From an uncultured Pelagibacteraceae bacterium (GTDB lineage Bacteria; Pseudomonadota; Alphaproteobacteria; Pelagibacterales; Pelagibacteraceae), in assembly GCA_902545555.1 (NCBI GenBank), contig CACCGK010000006.1, forward strand, positions 1 to 40,000: a stretch of DNA of 40,000 nt, in the 5' to 3' direction. A program made the translations under genes and the position numbers. Positions 15,329-23,381 of this stretch are shown piece by piece. Position 1 is the stretch's first letter. Every line of letters starts with the position of its first letter. The notes under the pieces were generated by a model that saw nothing but the letters and a program-made list of their open reading frames with translations, did no database searches and had not been told where the DNA came from.

Positions 15329-16300
15329 ATATTTGGTGGCAGTGGTCAAATAGGTCGAAACCTTATAAGAAAACTGACTAAGAATAACTATAGAGTTACA
15401 GTCGTGACAAGAAACATACATCAAAAAAGCTATGTTATTAAAACACAAGCTAATGCTGGCTACATTGATATTGTAGAGTCAAATATTTTTGAGGAAAGAA
15501 AGATTAGAGAACTTTTTAAAAAATCTGACATTTGTATAAATTTAATTGGAATTTTATTTGAACAAAAAAAAGGAAATACTTTTAAAAATATTCATACGGT
15601 TTTTCCTTCGCTTTTAGCAAAACTTTCAAAAGAATATAAATTAAAACACTTTATTCATCTATCAGCTCTAGGAGTTAGTGAAGCAAAAGACTCTAATTAC
15701 GCTAAAAGTAAACTAGAGGGAGAAAATGAAGTTTTAAATAATTTCCCTTTAGCGACAATTCTAAGACCTTCAGTTGTTTATTCTGTAGATGACAATTTTA
15801 CAACAAATTTTATGACTTTACTTAACAGACTTCCCATATTTCCTCTTTATTACAATGGAAATACTAAATTTGCTCCAATTCATTGTTCAGATTTAACAGA
15901 CATAATTTTTCATATAATTTCCAAAAACATTTATTCAAAAATTATAGAGTGTATTGGTCCAGAGGTAATATCATTTAAAGAAATATTAGAAAAATTGCTA
16001 AAGCTAATAAACAAAAAAAGAATTTTATTACCATTACCTTTGCCAATAGCTAAAATATCTGCAAGTTTATTTGAGATTATGCCAAAACCAATATTGACAA
16101 GAGACCAATTGGTAATGCTTAAATATGATAATGTATTATCTGGTAAGTATAAATCTAATTATGAAATTGGATTACCTAGTGTTAGATATTTTGATGACGA
16201 GGTAAAAAAATATTGTTATATGTGGAGAGAAGGTGGACAATTTTCAACAGAAAAATATACTACCAAAAATGATTTAGATAGTAAGACTATTAAAAATTAA
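15308..16300 (+). CDS. NDUFA9-like NAD(P)-binding protein (complex I 39-kDa subunit homologue)
   Basis: A 330-residue atypical short-chain dehydrogenase with an N-terminal Rossmann dinucleotide motif GGSGQIGRN near residues 9-17. The segments LSALGVS, YAKSKLEGE and ATILRPSVVY are typical of the complex I NDUFA9 family. In mitochondria this subunit stabilises NADH dehydrogenase; in alphaproteobacteria it is a conserved homologue whose partners are less clear. A TATAAA element ends 9 nt before the ATG with no ribosome site, suggesting a near-leaderless mRNA. Its stop interlocks with the gcrA stop in TTAA (16297-16300). Another NAD-dependent epimerase activity is the alternative. Confidence 0.85.
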   Translation: MKAKNCLIFGGSGQIGRNLIRKLTKNNYRVTVVTRNIHQKSYVIKTQANAGYIDIVESNIFEERKIRELFKKSDICINLIGILFEQKKGNTFKNIHTVFPSLLAKLSKEYKLKHFIHLSALGVSEAKDSNYAKSKLEGENEVLNNFPLATILRPSVVYSVDDNFTTNFMTLLNRLPIFPLYYNGNTKFAPIHCSDLTDIIFHIISKNIYSKIIECIGPEVISFKEILEKLLKLINKKRILLPLPLPIAKISASLFEIMPKPILTRDQLVMLKYDNVLSGKYKSNYEIGLPSVRYFDDEVKKYCYMWREGGQFSTEKYTTKNDLDSKTIKN

Positions 16301-16800
16301 GCAGATTTAATTTTTTTTTCAATAAATTCTGGTACTTCATCTTTATTTATCTGATCATCTCTCTTATTTTTATTATCCCTACTCTGATAAGCATATAAAA
16401 GATGAAGTTTACAATAACTGAAGTCTTTTAATGATGTTCTCCCACAAAAATAAAAATTTTTTTCATTAGGGTGGCCTATAGGGTATTTACAGTCATTATC
16501 ACTTAATTCTTCTAATTGTTTAGGATTTTCTGGTTCAAAATCTTTTTCAATTATTAGTGATTTAAATTTATTCCTACGAACTCTTTTAGATTTAATATTT
16601 TTTTGATTTAAAGTACTTTCAAAATTTTGATTTGAGATAGTAGTTCTAGTTTTAATTTTTGCTGATAGGTTAAGCCTATGGGCTTTACCAATAACAGCAT
16701 TTCTGCTTATGCCACCAATAATTTCAGCTATCTGGCTTGCGGTATTTCCTTTACCCCAAAGTTCTTTTAATTTTTCTACTTTTTCTTCTGTCCAGCTCAT
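16297..16800 (-). CDS. gcrA: GcrA family cell-cycle regulator
   Basis: A 167-residue protein. The N-terminal helix-turn-helix SWTEEKVEKLKELW followed by SASQIAEI-like and SRNAVIGKAHRL segments, and the C-terminal YPIGHPN...FCGR...YCKLH block with Cys and His residues, are diagnostic of GcrA. In Caulobacter GcrA binds sigma70 RNA polymerase and activates promoters containing methylated GANTC sites. Its position divergent from argD-argF is conserved in alphaproteobacteria. The middle (about 60-105) is lysine-rich and variable. A TTGTTA-16-TACAAT pair on the minus strand (16836-16809) would start transcription within a few bases of the ATG. Confidence 0.93.
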   Translation of the reverse strand: MSWTEEKVEKLKELWGKGNTASQIAEIIGGISRNAVIGKAHRLNLSAKIKTRTTISNQNFESTLNQKNIKSKRVRRNKFKSLIIEKDFEPENPKQLEELSDNDCKYPIGHPNEKNFYFCGRTSLKDFSYCKLHLLYAYQSRDNKNKRDDQINKDEVPEFIEKKIKSA

Positions 16801-16968
16801 ATCTATATATTGTATATAATTTATAATTTATAACAATATAGTGATATAAGATTAATTTAAACAATTAAAAAAATAGAGTTATCAACATTTATATGTTTTA
16901 CCCATTGTAATTCTTTTTCAATCATAACTTGTATCTAATAATTAAAATTTATAAAAATAAAAAAACTT
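16801..16968. other. Divergent gcrA-argD spacer
   Basis: A 168-bp AT-rich spacer holding presumed promoters for gcrA and argD. It contains a DnaA-box-like TTATCAACA at 16879-16887 (one mismatch to TTATCCACA). I see no GANTC site, no stable hairpin and no small ORF. Confidence 0.5.
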
Positions 16969-18135
16969 ATGAGCTTTTTAGCAAAAAACTATAATAGAAA
17001 AAAAATTTCCTTTATTTATGGAAAAGGAAGTTATCTGTATTCTGTTGATAACAAAAAATATTTAGATTTTGTTCAAGGAATAGCAGTTAATTCTTTAGGT
17101 CATGCTAACCCTAAACTTGTTAAAGCAATAAAAGATCAATCAAAAAAATTATGGCATGTATCAAATGCTTTTCAAATTCCTGAAGGTGAAAAACTTGCTA
17201 AAAAATTGTGTAGTAAAACTTTTGCTGATTATGTAATGTTTCAAAATAGTGGTACAGAAGCAACGGAAGCAGCAATTAAGGTTGCTAGAAGATATTTTTA
17301 TTCCAAAGGACATCCAAGTAAAAATAGAATTTTATGTATAAAAAATTCTTTTCATGGAAGAACTTTAGCAGCAATATTCGCTAGTGGATCTAAGAAAATG
17401 ACCGAAGGATTTGGCCCAAAAGTGACTGGTTTTGATCACTTCAACTTTGGAGATCACAATTCCCTGAAAAAAAAAATTAATAAAAATACAGCTGCTATTA
17501 TGGTTGAAACTATTATGGGCGAGGGTGGTATTAAAGTTATTCCTGATTGGTGCCTGAAAGAGTTAAGAAAATTGTGTAATAAAAAAAATATATTACTCAT
17601 ACTAGATGAGGTTCAATGTGGAATAGGAAGATCTGGAGATTTTTTTGCCTTTGAGAAATCAAAAGTAAAACCAGATATTGTGCCTATTGCAAAAGGATTA
17701 GGGGGTGGTTTTCCTATTGGTGCAGTTTTAATGAATAAAAAAGTTGCTTCAGGAATGGTGCCAGGTACTCATGGTTCTACATTTGGAGGAAATCCCTTAG
17801 CAATGACTGTTGGAAATAATGTCATGGATATTATATCAAATAAAAAATTTTTAAATAATGTAAAAAGTTTATCAAAATATTTTTTATTAAAGCTTAATAA
17901 AATTAAAGAAAAATATCCAAATGTCATTAAGCAAATAAGAGGAAAAGGATTTTTGATTGGGATACAGTTATATAAAGATCAAAATAAATTTATAAAAAAA
18001 TTGATGAACAATAAGCTACTTACTATTAGAGCTGCAGAAAATGTTGTTCGTATTTTACCTCCATTAAATGTTAAAAAAAATGAACTAGACTTAGCATTAA
18101 AAATTATTGAAAAGGTTTGCTCGCAGACAAAATAA
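16969..18135 (+). CDS. argD: Acetylornithine aminotransferase
   Basis: A 388-residue class III PLP aminotransferase. SGTEATEAAIKVARR near 93-107, SFHGRTLAA near 128, DEVQCGIGRSG near 211 and the PLP lysine in PIAKGLGGGFPIGA near 240 are present. It transaminates N-acetylglutamate semialdehyde in arginine synthesis and may also serve lysine synthesis. argF follows 1 nt after the stop, and argJ at 30123 supplies acetyl recycling. No Shine-Dalgarno sequence is seen. Confidence 0.95.
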   Translation: MSFLAKNYNRKKISFIYGKGSYLYSVDNKKYLDFVQGIAVNSLGHANPKLVKAIKDQSKKLWHVSNAFQIPEGEKLAKKLCSKTFADYVMFQNSGTEATEAAIKVARRYFYSKGHPSKNRILCIKNSFHGRTLAAIFASGSKKMTEGFGPKVTGFDHFNFGDHNSLKKKINKNTAAIMVETIMGEGGIKVIPDWCLKELRKLCNKKNILLILDEVQCGIGRSGDFFAFEKSKVKPDIVPIAKGLGGGFPIGAVLMNKKVASGMVPGTHGSTFGGNPLAMTVGNNVMDIISNKKFLNNVKSLSKYFLLKLNKIKEKYPNVIKQIRGKGFLIGIQLYKDQNKFIKKLMNNKLLTIRAAENVVRILPPLNVKKNELDLALKIIEKVCSQTK

Positions 18136-18136
18136 T

Positions 18137-19066
18137 ATGAAACATTTTATTAATTTAAAAGATATACCCGCAAAAGATCTTAAAAAGATTATTTTAGATG
18201 CTAAGAAAAGAAAAAGTTTAAGAAAAAAGCTAAGTACATTAGAGGTTGATAAGGGTGCGCCCTTAAAAGGAAAATTATTAATTCAAATGTTTGAAAAATC
18301 TAGTTTGCGAACAAGATTAAGCTTTTATTTAGCTATCAAACAATTAGGCGGTGGTACTTTAACTTTGAGATCTAATGAGCTTCATTTGGGTCAAGGTGGA
18401 GAGAGCATTGCTGATACAGCTAAGATTCTTTCGACCTATGGTGATGGATTTATGCTTAGAACTGATAGTGATAAAAAAGTCGAAAATTTTGAAAAATATT
18501 TATCTATACCCGTCATAAATGGTTTAAGCCCTTCATCTCATCCAACGCAGGTTTTATCAGATGTTTTTACTGTTGAGGAAATAATGAAGAAACCTATTTC
18601 AAAATTAAATATTTGTTGGATAGGTGACTCCAACAATGTTTTAGATAGTTTAATAGCTGCATCAGTAAAATTTTCTTTCAAGCTAAGTATTGGTTGTCCA
18701 AAAAAATTTGAACCAGGAAAAGAAGTTAGAGCTTGGGTCAAAAAAAATAATAAACGAATTTTTCTTTATAATGACGCAAAAAAAGCAGTTGCCGGCGCAG
18801 ACGTAATTTTTTCTGATAAAGTTATTTCTTTAAATGACAAAGTTAATAAGAAGAAAAAAATAAAAGCGTTTAAAAATTTTAAAATTGATAAAAAATTAAT
18901 GAGTTATGCAAAAAAAAGCTGTATCTTTTTACATTGTTTACCTAGGGGAGATGAAGTTAATGACGATGTTTTTTTGGGAAAAAAATCTCACGTATGGCAA
19001 CAAGCACTCAATAGAGTTCACGTACAAAAAAGTATTTTATTATATTGTTTTGGAAAATTAAGGTAG
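18137..19066 (+). CDS. argF: Ornithine carbamoyltransferase
   Basis: A 309-residue transcarbamoylase from the ATG at 18137; the frame is open 30 nt further into argD, but this start gives the usual N-terminus MKHFINL. The carbamoyl-phosphate site is SSLRTRLSF near 57-65 (family STRTR), the second site LSPSSHPTQVLSD near 130-142, and the ornithine site HCLPRG near 273. It converts ornithine and carbamoyl phosphate to citrulline. It is coupled to argD. Its stop lies inside the 3' end of the convergent cytochrome gene (9-nt overlap). Confidence 0.95.
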   Translation: MKHFINLKDIPAKDLKKIILDAKKRKSLRKKLSTLEVDKGAPLKGKLLIQMFEKSSLRTRLSFYLAIKQLGGGTLTLRSNELHLGQGGESIADTAKILSTYGDGFMLRTDSDKKVENFEKYLSIPVINGLSPSSHPTQVLSDVFTVEEIMKKPISKLNICWIGDSNNVLDSLIAASVKFSFKLSIGCPKKFEPGKEVRAWVKKNNKRIFLYNDAKKAVAGADVIFSDKVISLNDKVNKKKKIKAFKNFKIDKKLMSYAKKSCIFLHCLPRGDEVNDDVFLGKKSHVWQQALNRVHVQKSILLYCFGKLR

Positions 19067-19597
19067 CGGTAAAGGGCTATCTGAATTTTCATTTAGATAT
19101 TTTATTACAGAGGCTCTATCTTTTTCTTTTCTAAGGCCTGCATATGCCATCTTTGTTCCCTTTATCCATTTAGCAGGTTTAATTAAAAATCCGTTCAGTT
19201 CTTCAAAAGTCCAATTTTTATCATATGCAGCTAGCGCTTTGGAATATTTATAGTCTTCAATTCCTCCAACTTTTCTTCCCACAACATTGTATAGAGCTGG
19301 ACCTATAGCATTCTTTCCTCCTTTAACAATTGAATGACAAGCTGCACATTTTTTAAAAACTTTTTCACCATGTGCAATATCTCCCATTGCCATCAATGCT
19401 GATATATCAATTTTGTCTGACGTCGTACTTGAGGTGTTTGTGGATACGGTAGTGGCAGCTTCTACTTCAACTGAATAACCAGGGGTTTCAGGTTTCTCTA
19501 CATGGAATATAACATCAGATAATTTTCCAATACCGATAACAAGCAGAGCAACCATTAAAACTGCAGCAACTATTTTGTTTATTTCGAAAGAATCCAT
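19058..19597 (-). CDS. cycM: Membrane-anchored class I cytochrome c (CycM-like)
   Basis: A 179-residue protein with an uncleaved N-terminal membrane helix (about 9-26), a Ser/Thr-rich linker (about 45-60) and a C-terminal cytochrome c domain. Haem binds at CAACH (C84, C87, H88), and M150 in KGTKM is the likely sixth ligand. It resembles the alphaproteobacterial CycM/c552 proteins that carry electrons from the bc1 complex to the aa3 oxidase on the periplasmic side. The cycM-kdsB-pheA neighbourhood is shared with rhizobia and relatives, here with cycM divergent from kdsB. Confidence 0.92.
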   Translation of the reverse strand: MDSFEINKIVAAVLMVALLVIGIGKLSDVIFHVEKPETPGYSVEVEAATTVSTNTSSTTSDKIDISALMAMGDIAHGEKVFKKCAACHSIVKGGKNAIGPALYNVVGRKVGGIEDYKYSKALAAYDKNWTFEELNGFLIKPAKWIKGTKMAYAGLRKEKDRASVIKYLNENSDSPLPLP

Positions 19598-19666
19598 TTT
19601 TTCTAAATTTTTTAGAGAACGTATAACATGATAAACTAAAAAAAAGCTAAAATTTAATGTATAAAT

Positions 19667-19696
19667 TTGCCTCTATAGTTGTTTAATGAGTATAAT
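19667..19696 (+). promoter_or_regulatory. Promoter of kdsB-pheA
   Basis: TTGCCT (19667-19672) and a perfect TATAAT (19691-19696) are spaced 18 bp apart. The predicted start near 19703 leaves a leader of about 8 nt before the kdsB ATG, with no ribosome site. Confidence 0.6.
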
Positions 19697-19710
19697 AATT
19701 TGAAAATATA

Positions 19711-20442
19711 ATGAAAACTTTAGTAATTATACCCTCTAGAATGTCCGCTACGAGACTGCCAGGTAAACCTTTGTTGAAAATAAATGGTTTATCAATTATT
19801 TCACATGTATCTAAAAAAGCAGAAGAGGCCAATATTGGAGATGTGATTGTAGCTACAGAGGACCAGGAAATTATTGATGATGTAAAAGGAAATGGTTTCA
19901 ACGCCATATTAACTAGCAATAAACATAAAACAGGTACTGATAGAATTCATGAAGCACTTAAAAAATCAAATATTAAGGATGTTGATTTTATAATGAATTT
20001 ACAAGGTGATGAACCAGCTATCGACATCCAAGATATAGTAGGGTTGAATAATAAAATGTTAGAAAATCCTTCAAATATAGGAACTCTTGCTGCGATAATA
20101 AAAGAAAATAAAAATTTGAAAAATGAAAATATTGTAAAGGTAATTACTGAAAATGCCTTAGAAGAGAATAACTTTCCAAAGGGTATTTCTTTTTTAAGAA
20201 AGTCTGAAAGGATAGATAATATTTATCATCATATTGGAGTTTATTGCTATTCAAAAGACTCGCTCGAAAAATTTGTTCAACTAAGTCAATCTAAAAATGA
20301 AATAGAAAATCGGTTAGAGCAATTAAGAGCATTAGATAATAATATTGATATTAATATCTCACTTGCAAAGTCATCTCCGATAGGGGTGGATACAGAGGAA
20401 GATTATCTAGCCTTAAAAAAAATAATGGAATATAAGAATTGA
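19711..20442 (+). CDS. kdsB: 3-deoxy-manno-octulosonate cytidylyltransferase (CMP-Kdo synthetase)
   Basis: A 243-residue nucleotidyltransferase. IIPSRMSATRLPGKPL (5-20) is the CTP-binding signature, and LQGDEPAI near 97-104 and SFLRK and YHHIGVYCY segments near 160-180 complete the pattern. It activates Kdo with CTP for lipid A core assembly, following KdsD from the minus-strand block. Presence of both enzymes plus LptB and LptC indicates a Kdo-containing lipopolysaccharide. Its stop overlaps the pheA start in TGATG. Confidence 0.95.
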   Translation: MKTLVIIPSRMSATRLPGKPLLKINGLSIISHVSKKAEEANIGDVIVATEDQEIIDDVKGNGFNAILTSNKHKTGTDRIHEALKKSNIKDVDFIMNLQGDEPAIDIQDIVGLNNKMLENPSNIGTLAAIIKENKNLKNENIVKVITENALEENNFPKGISFLRKSERIDNIYHHIGVYCYSKDSLEKFVQLSQSKNEIENRLEQLRALDNNIDINISLAKSSPIGVDTEEDYLALKKIMEYKN

Positions 20443-21275
20443 TGAGTAAAATTTATTTTCAGGGAACCTTTGGTGCATATTCTCATTTAGCAGCAATTTC
20501 AATTGAACCTAAAGCAGAAATATTGCCTTGTAAAACATTTGATGATTGTTTTAACAAAGCATCTGAAGAGCCAGAAAGCAGAATTATAATTCCAGAGTCA
20601 AATAGAATTACTGGTAATATTGGAATTGAATATTTAATATTTAAACATAGACTAAATATTTATAAAGAGCATTTTCAAAAAATTGAGCACAATTTACTAG
20701 GACAACCTGGTACTAAATTAAAAGATATAAAAGAAGTATACTCACATGCCCAAGGATTGTCCCAATGTTCAAAATTTATAAAAGAAAATAATTTAGCAGA
20801 ACATATTAGAGCAGATACGGCTGGATCTGCTGAAATGATTTCTAAAACAAAAGATATAAAGCAATCAGCCATAGCATCCTCATTGAGTGCTGAAATTTAT
20901 GGCTTAGAAATAATCAAAAAAAATATCGAAAATGAAAGTGGAAATTTAACAAGATTTTTGGTTATGGGAAAAAATATTTCTCAACCAGAATTTAAAGATA
21001 AAACTTACATAACTTCTTTTTTATTTAAATTGAAAAGTAAGCCAGCTGCCCTTTATCAATCACTAGGAGGTTTTGCTATAAATGGTGTAAATTTAACTAA
21101 ACTACAAAGTTATCCAGAAAAAAATAGTTTTGACTCTTATTTTTTCTTATGTGATTTGGATGGACACATAGAGGATCCAAAAGTTCAGAAATCTCTCGAA
21201 GAGCTAGGTTTGCATTGTGAGGATTTTCACGTTCTAGGTGTTTTCGAAGCAGATAGCTTGAGACAAAAAAAATAA
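20442..21275 (+). CDS. pheA: Prephenate dehydratase
   Basis: A 277-residue monofunctional prephenate dehydratase starting at the ATG at 20442, in a TGATG stop-start overlap with kdsB. The catalytic half has FQGTFGAYSH near 5-14, IIPESN near 48, VYSHAQGLSQC near 99, DTAGSAEMI near 126 and GNLTRFLVM near 165. The C-terminal ACT domain (about 180-265) with GGFAINGVNLTKLQSY near 208 is the phenylalanine-sensing module. It makes phenylpyruvate for phenylalanine synthesis. No chorismate mutase domain is fused. Confidence 0.95.
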   Translation: MSKIYFQGTFGAYSHLAAISIEPKAEILPCKTFDDCFNKASEEPESRIIIPESNRITGNIGIEYLIFKHRLNIYKEHFQKIEHNLLGQPGTKLKDIKEVYSHAQGLSQCSKFIKENNLAEHIRADTAGSAEMISKTKDIKQSAIASSLSAEIYGLEIIKKNIENESGNLTRFLVMGKNISQPEFKDKTYITSFLFKLKSKPAALYQSLGGFAINGVNLTKLQSYPEKNSFDSYFFLCDLDGHIEDPKVQKSLEELGLHCEDFHVLGVFEADSLRQKK

Positions 21276-21285
21276 GAATCTTTTC

Positions 21286-21315
21286 TTGTAGATTAGAAAT
21301 TTTAACTGCTATAAT
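21286..21315 (+). promoter_or_regulatory. SRP RNA promoter
   Basis: A perfect TATAAT (21310-21315) lies 7 nt before the predicted 5' end of the SRP RNA hairpin at 21322. A weak -35, TTGTAG (21286-21291), sits 18 bp upstream. The fit between the -10 position and the independently predicted RNA start supports the call. Confidence 0.65.
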
Positions 21316-21321
21316 GGTTCT

Positions 21322-21407
21322 GGAGGCTAGAGGTGGATGCTGCTTGAACCCGACCAGATCTTAACGGAAGCAGTCGTAGAGACAGTTATTCAGGTTCTAG
21401 TCTCCTT
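21322..21407 (+). ncRNA. ffs: Small signal recognition particle RNA (4.5S type)
   Basis: A ~86-nt hairpin RNA. The terminal stem pairs GGAGGCTAG (21322-21330) with CTAGTCTCC (21398-21406). The apical domain carries the family signature: ACCAG (21353-21357), eight bases, then GGAAGCAG (21366-21373), the same spacing as in E. coli 4.5S RNA. The tetraloop is UAAC (21362-21365), a URRC-type loop instead of GGAA. The RNA binds Ffh and directs co-translational insertion of membrane proteins. Its place upstream of dnaX is usual in alphaproteobacteria. No terminator follows; dnaX begins 9 nt later. Confidence 0.93.
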
Positions 21408-21415
21408 ATAAATAT

Positions 21416-23068
21416 ATGAATAATAACTCAAAAGTATTAGCATTAAAATATAGACCACAAACTTTTGATGATCTTATAGGTCAAAAGGTTGTTGCAGAAA
21501 CAATCACCAATTCGATTAAAGCCAACAAAATACCTAATGCATATTTGTTCACTGGAATAAGAGGAATAGGAAAAACTACTACTGCAAGAATTGTTGCAAA
21601 AGCACTTAATTGCTCAAATGGAATAGAAAATAAATGTAAAATTAAATGTGATAATTGTGATGCGATTACAAACTCAAATCATATCGATGTTCTTGAGATG
21701 GATGCCGCAAGTAAAACAGGAGTAGATGACGTAAGAGATTTGATTGAATTTTCTAGATATGGGCCAACATCTGCAAAATATAAAATTTTCATAATTGATG
21801 AAGTTCATATGCTTAGCAAGCAAGCATTTAATGCATTATTAAAAACTTTAGAAGAGCCACCAGAATATTTAAAATTTATTTTTGCAACAACAGAAATAAA
21901 AAAAATTCCTATTACTGTTGTTTCTAGATGTCAAAGATTTGATTTGTCTAGAATTAAATCCTCAGAATTATTAGAATATATAAAATTAATTAAAGATAAG
22001 GAAAATGGAAAAATAACAGAAGATGCCTTAAAGCTTATAGTAAAAATTTCGGAAGGTTCTGTTAGAGATGCTTTATCATTATTAGATAGAGCATTATTAA
22101 GTTTGAATGATGGAAAGGAATTGGATTTAAATTCAGCTCAGAAAATTTTTGGATATTTCGATAAATCTCAATTAATTGATTTATTTGAGCTAATTTTAAA
22201 AGGTGAAGAAACAAAAGTAATAAATATTTATAGAAAAATTTATGACCAAGGTGTTGAACCAAAAGTTTTTATTAATGACTTCTTAGAGTTACTTTATTAT
22301 TTTAAAAATATTAATTCTTTAAATTTAGAAAGCACAAACTTTTCATTAAATGATGAAGAATTTTCTAAAATTAAAAATTTATCAAATCAAATAGATTCAG
22401 AGGTATTGATATTATTTTGGCAATTTGCCATTTCCTCTCTTGAAGAAATTGATATTGTTTCTAACCAGCACCTTTCAATTGAAATGTTCTTAATAAGACT
22501 AATGCATTTAAGTTCTGTAAAATCTAAAAATAAAGTTGAAAAAGTTGAGATTGATTTGAAGAGTGAAAATTTAGTTAACAATAAAGAAACCGAATTTACT
22601 CCTAAAACAATAAACCAAATTAAGAATGTTGCACAAGAAGAAAAAACTAAACCAGTAGTACAAACAGATATTAAAGGAGAAAAGAAAATCAATATAAATA
22701 CATTTGAGGACTTAATTGAAATCTGTTCAAAAAAAAAGGAGATTAAACTAAAATACGAATTAGAAAAAAATGTTAATCTCGTAAAATTCGAAAAAAATAG
22801 AATTGAAATATCTTTTAATGAAAGTTTAGACAAAGATTTTGTAAAAGATTTATCATCAAAACTTTTCGAATGGACTGATGAGAGATGGATTATTACATTT
22901 AGTAAATTAAAAGGGCAAATGTCAGTAAAAGATAAAGAAAAAAATGAAAAAAAACAATTAATAGATGAAATGAAAAATTCAGAAATTTTTAAAAGTGTTT
23001 TGGATAGATTTCCTGATGCAGAATTAATAGATGTAAATTCAAAAAAAGATGGAGCTGATAATGACTGA
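21416..23068 (+). CDS. dnaX: DNA polymerase III subunit gamma/tau
   Basis: A 550-residue AAA+ clamp-loader subunit. Walker A is GIRGIGKT (47-54), the zinc module uses C66, C74, C78 and C81, Walker B/DEVH is IIDEVH near 126, and the SRC finger is VSRCQRF near 168. Domain III runs to about 370, a charged linker to about 425, and a tau-type C-terminal domain (LEKNVNLV...WTDERWIITFS) ends the protein. An A9 run at 22729-22737 (codons 438-441) is followed by a stop within a few codons in both other frames. The ATG follows the SRP RNA directly and has no ribosome site of its own. Confidence 0.96.
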   Translation: MNNNSKVLALKYRPQTFDDLIGQKVVAETITNSIKANKIPNAYLFTGIRGIGKTTTARIVAKALNCSNGIENKCKIKCDNCDAITNSNHIDVLEMDAASKTGVDDVRDLIEFSRYGPTSAKYKIFIIDEVHMLSKQAFNALLKTLEEPPEYLKFIFATTEIKKIPITVVSRCQRFDLSRIKSSELLEYIKLIKDKENGKITEDALKLIVKISEGSVRDALSLLDRALLSLNDGKELDLNSAQKIFGYFDKSQLIDLFELILKGEETKVINIYRKIYDQGVEPKVFINDFLELLYYFKNINSLNLESTNFSLNDEEFSKIKNLSNQIDSEVLILFWQFAISSLEEIDIVSNQHLSIEMFLIRLMHLSSVKSKNKVEKVEIDLKSENLVNNKETEFTPKTINQIKNVAQEEKTKPVVQTDIKGEKKININTFEDLIEICSKKKEIKLKYELEKNVNLVKFEKNRIEISFNESLDKDFVKDLSSKLFEWTDERWIITFSKLKGQMSVKDKEKNEKKQLIDEMKNSEIFKSVLDRFPDAELIDVNSKKDGADND

Positions 23069-23378
23069 TTTTAGTAAAATTTTAGATAAAGCAAAAGAAC
23101 TTGAGGCCAAAATGAAAGAAAGCCAACAAAAGATTAAGGAAATTAGAGTTGAAGGAGTTTCAGGCTCAAATTCTGTAAAGATAACTTTGGATGGAGAGGG
23201 AGAGATGCAAACAATAAAGTTATCTGATGAAATTATGAGAGAAGACAAAACTATAATTGAAGATTTAATTGTTGCAGCACATAATAGTGCCAAATCTCAA
23301 CTTAAATCAAAAACAACTGAGGAAATTTCAAAAGCAACAGGTGGGTTTGGAATTCCAGGTTTCAAATGGCCCTTATAA
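23061..23378 (+). CDS. ybaB: YbaB/EbfC family nucleoid-associated protein
   Basis: A 105-residue protein from the ATG at 23061, which overlaps the dnaX stop by 8 nt and has GGAG at 23050-23053, a good ribosome site that decides the start over the in-frame ATG at 23049. A helical, charged N-terminus (about 5-30) precedes the beta-strand core VSGSNSVKITLDGEGEM and the C-terminal segment ATGGFGIPG. Dimeric members bind DNA and affect nucleoid structure. The dnaX-ybaB-recR order is almost universal. Confidence 0.94.
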   Translation: MTDFSKILDKAKELEAKMKESQQKIKEIRVEGVSGSNSVKITLDGEGEMQTIKLSDEIMREDKTIIEDLIVAAHNSAKSQLKSKTTEEISKATGGFGIPGFKWPL

Positions 23379-23381
23379 AAT

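Noticed and set aside
22387..22833. Open frame of 148 codons antisense to dnaX
   Set aside because: It mirrors the AT-rich codons of dnaX, is Ser/Phe/Leu rich without any recognisable domain, and dnaX itself is complete and certain.
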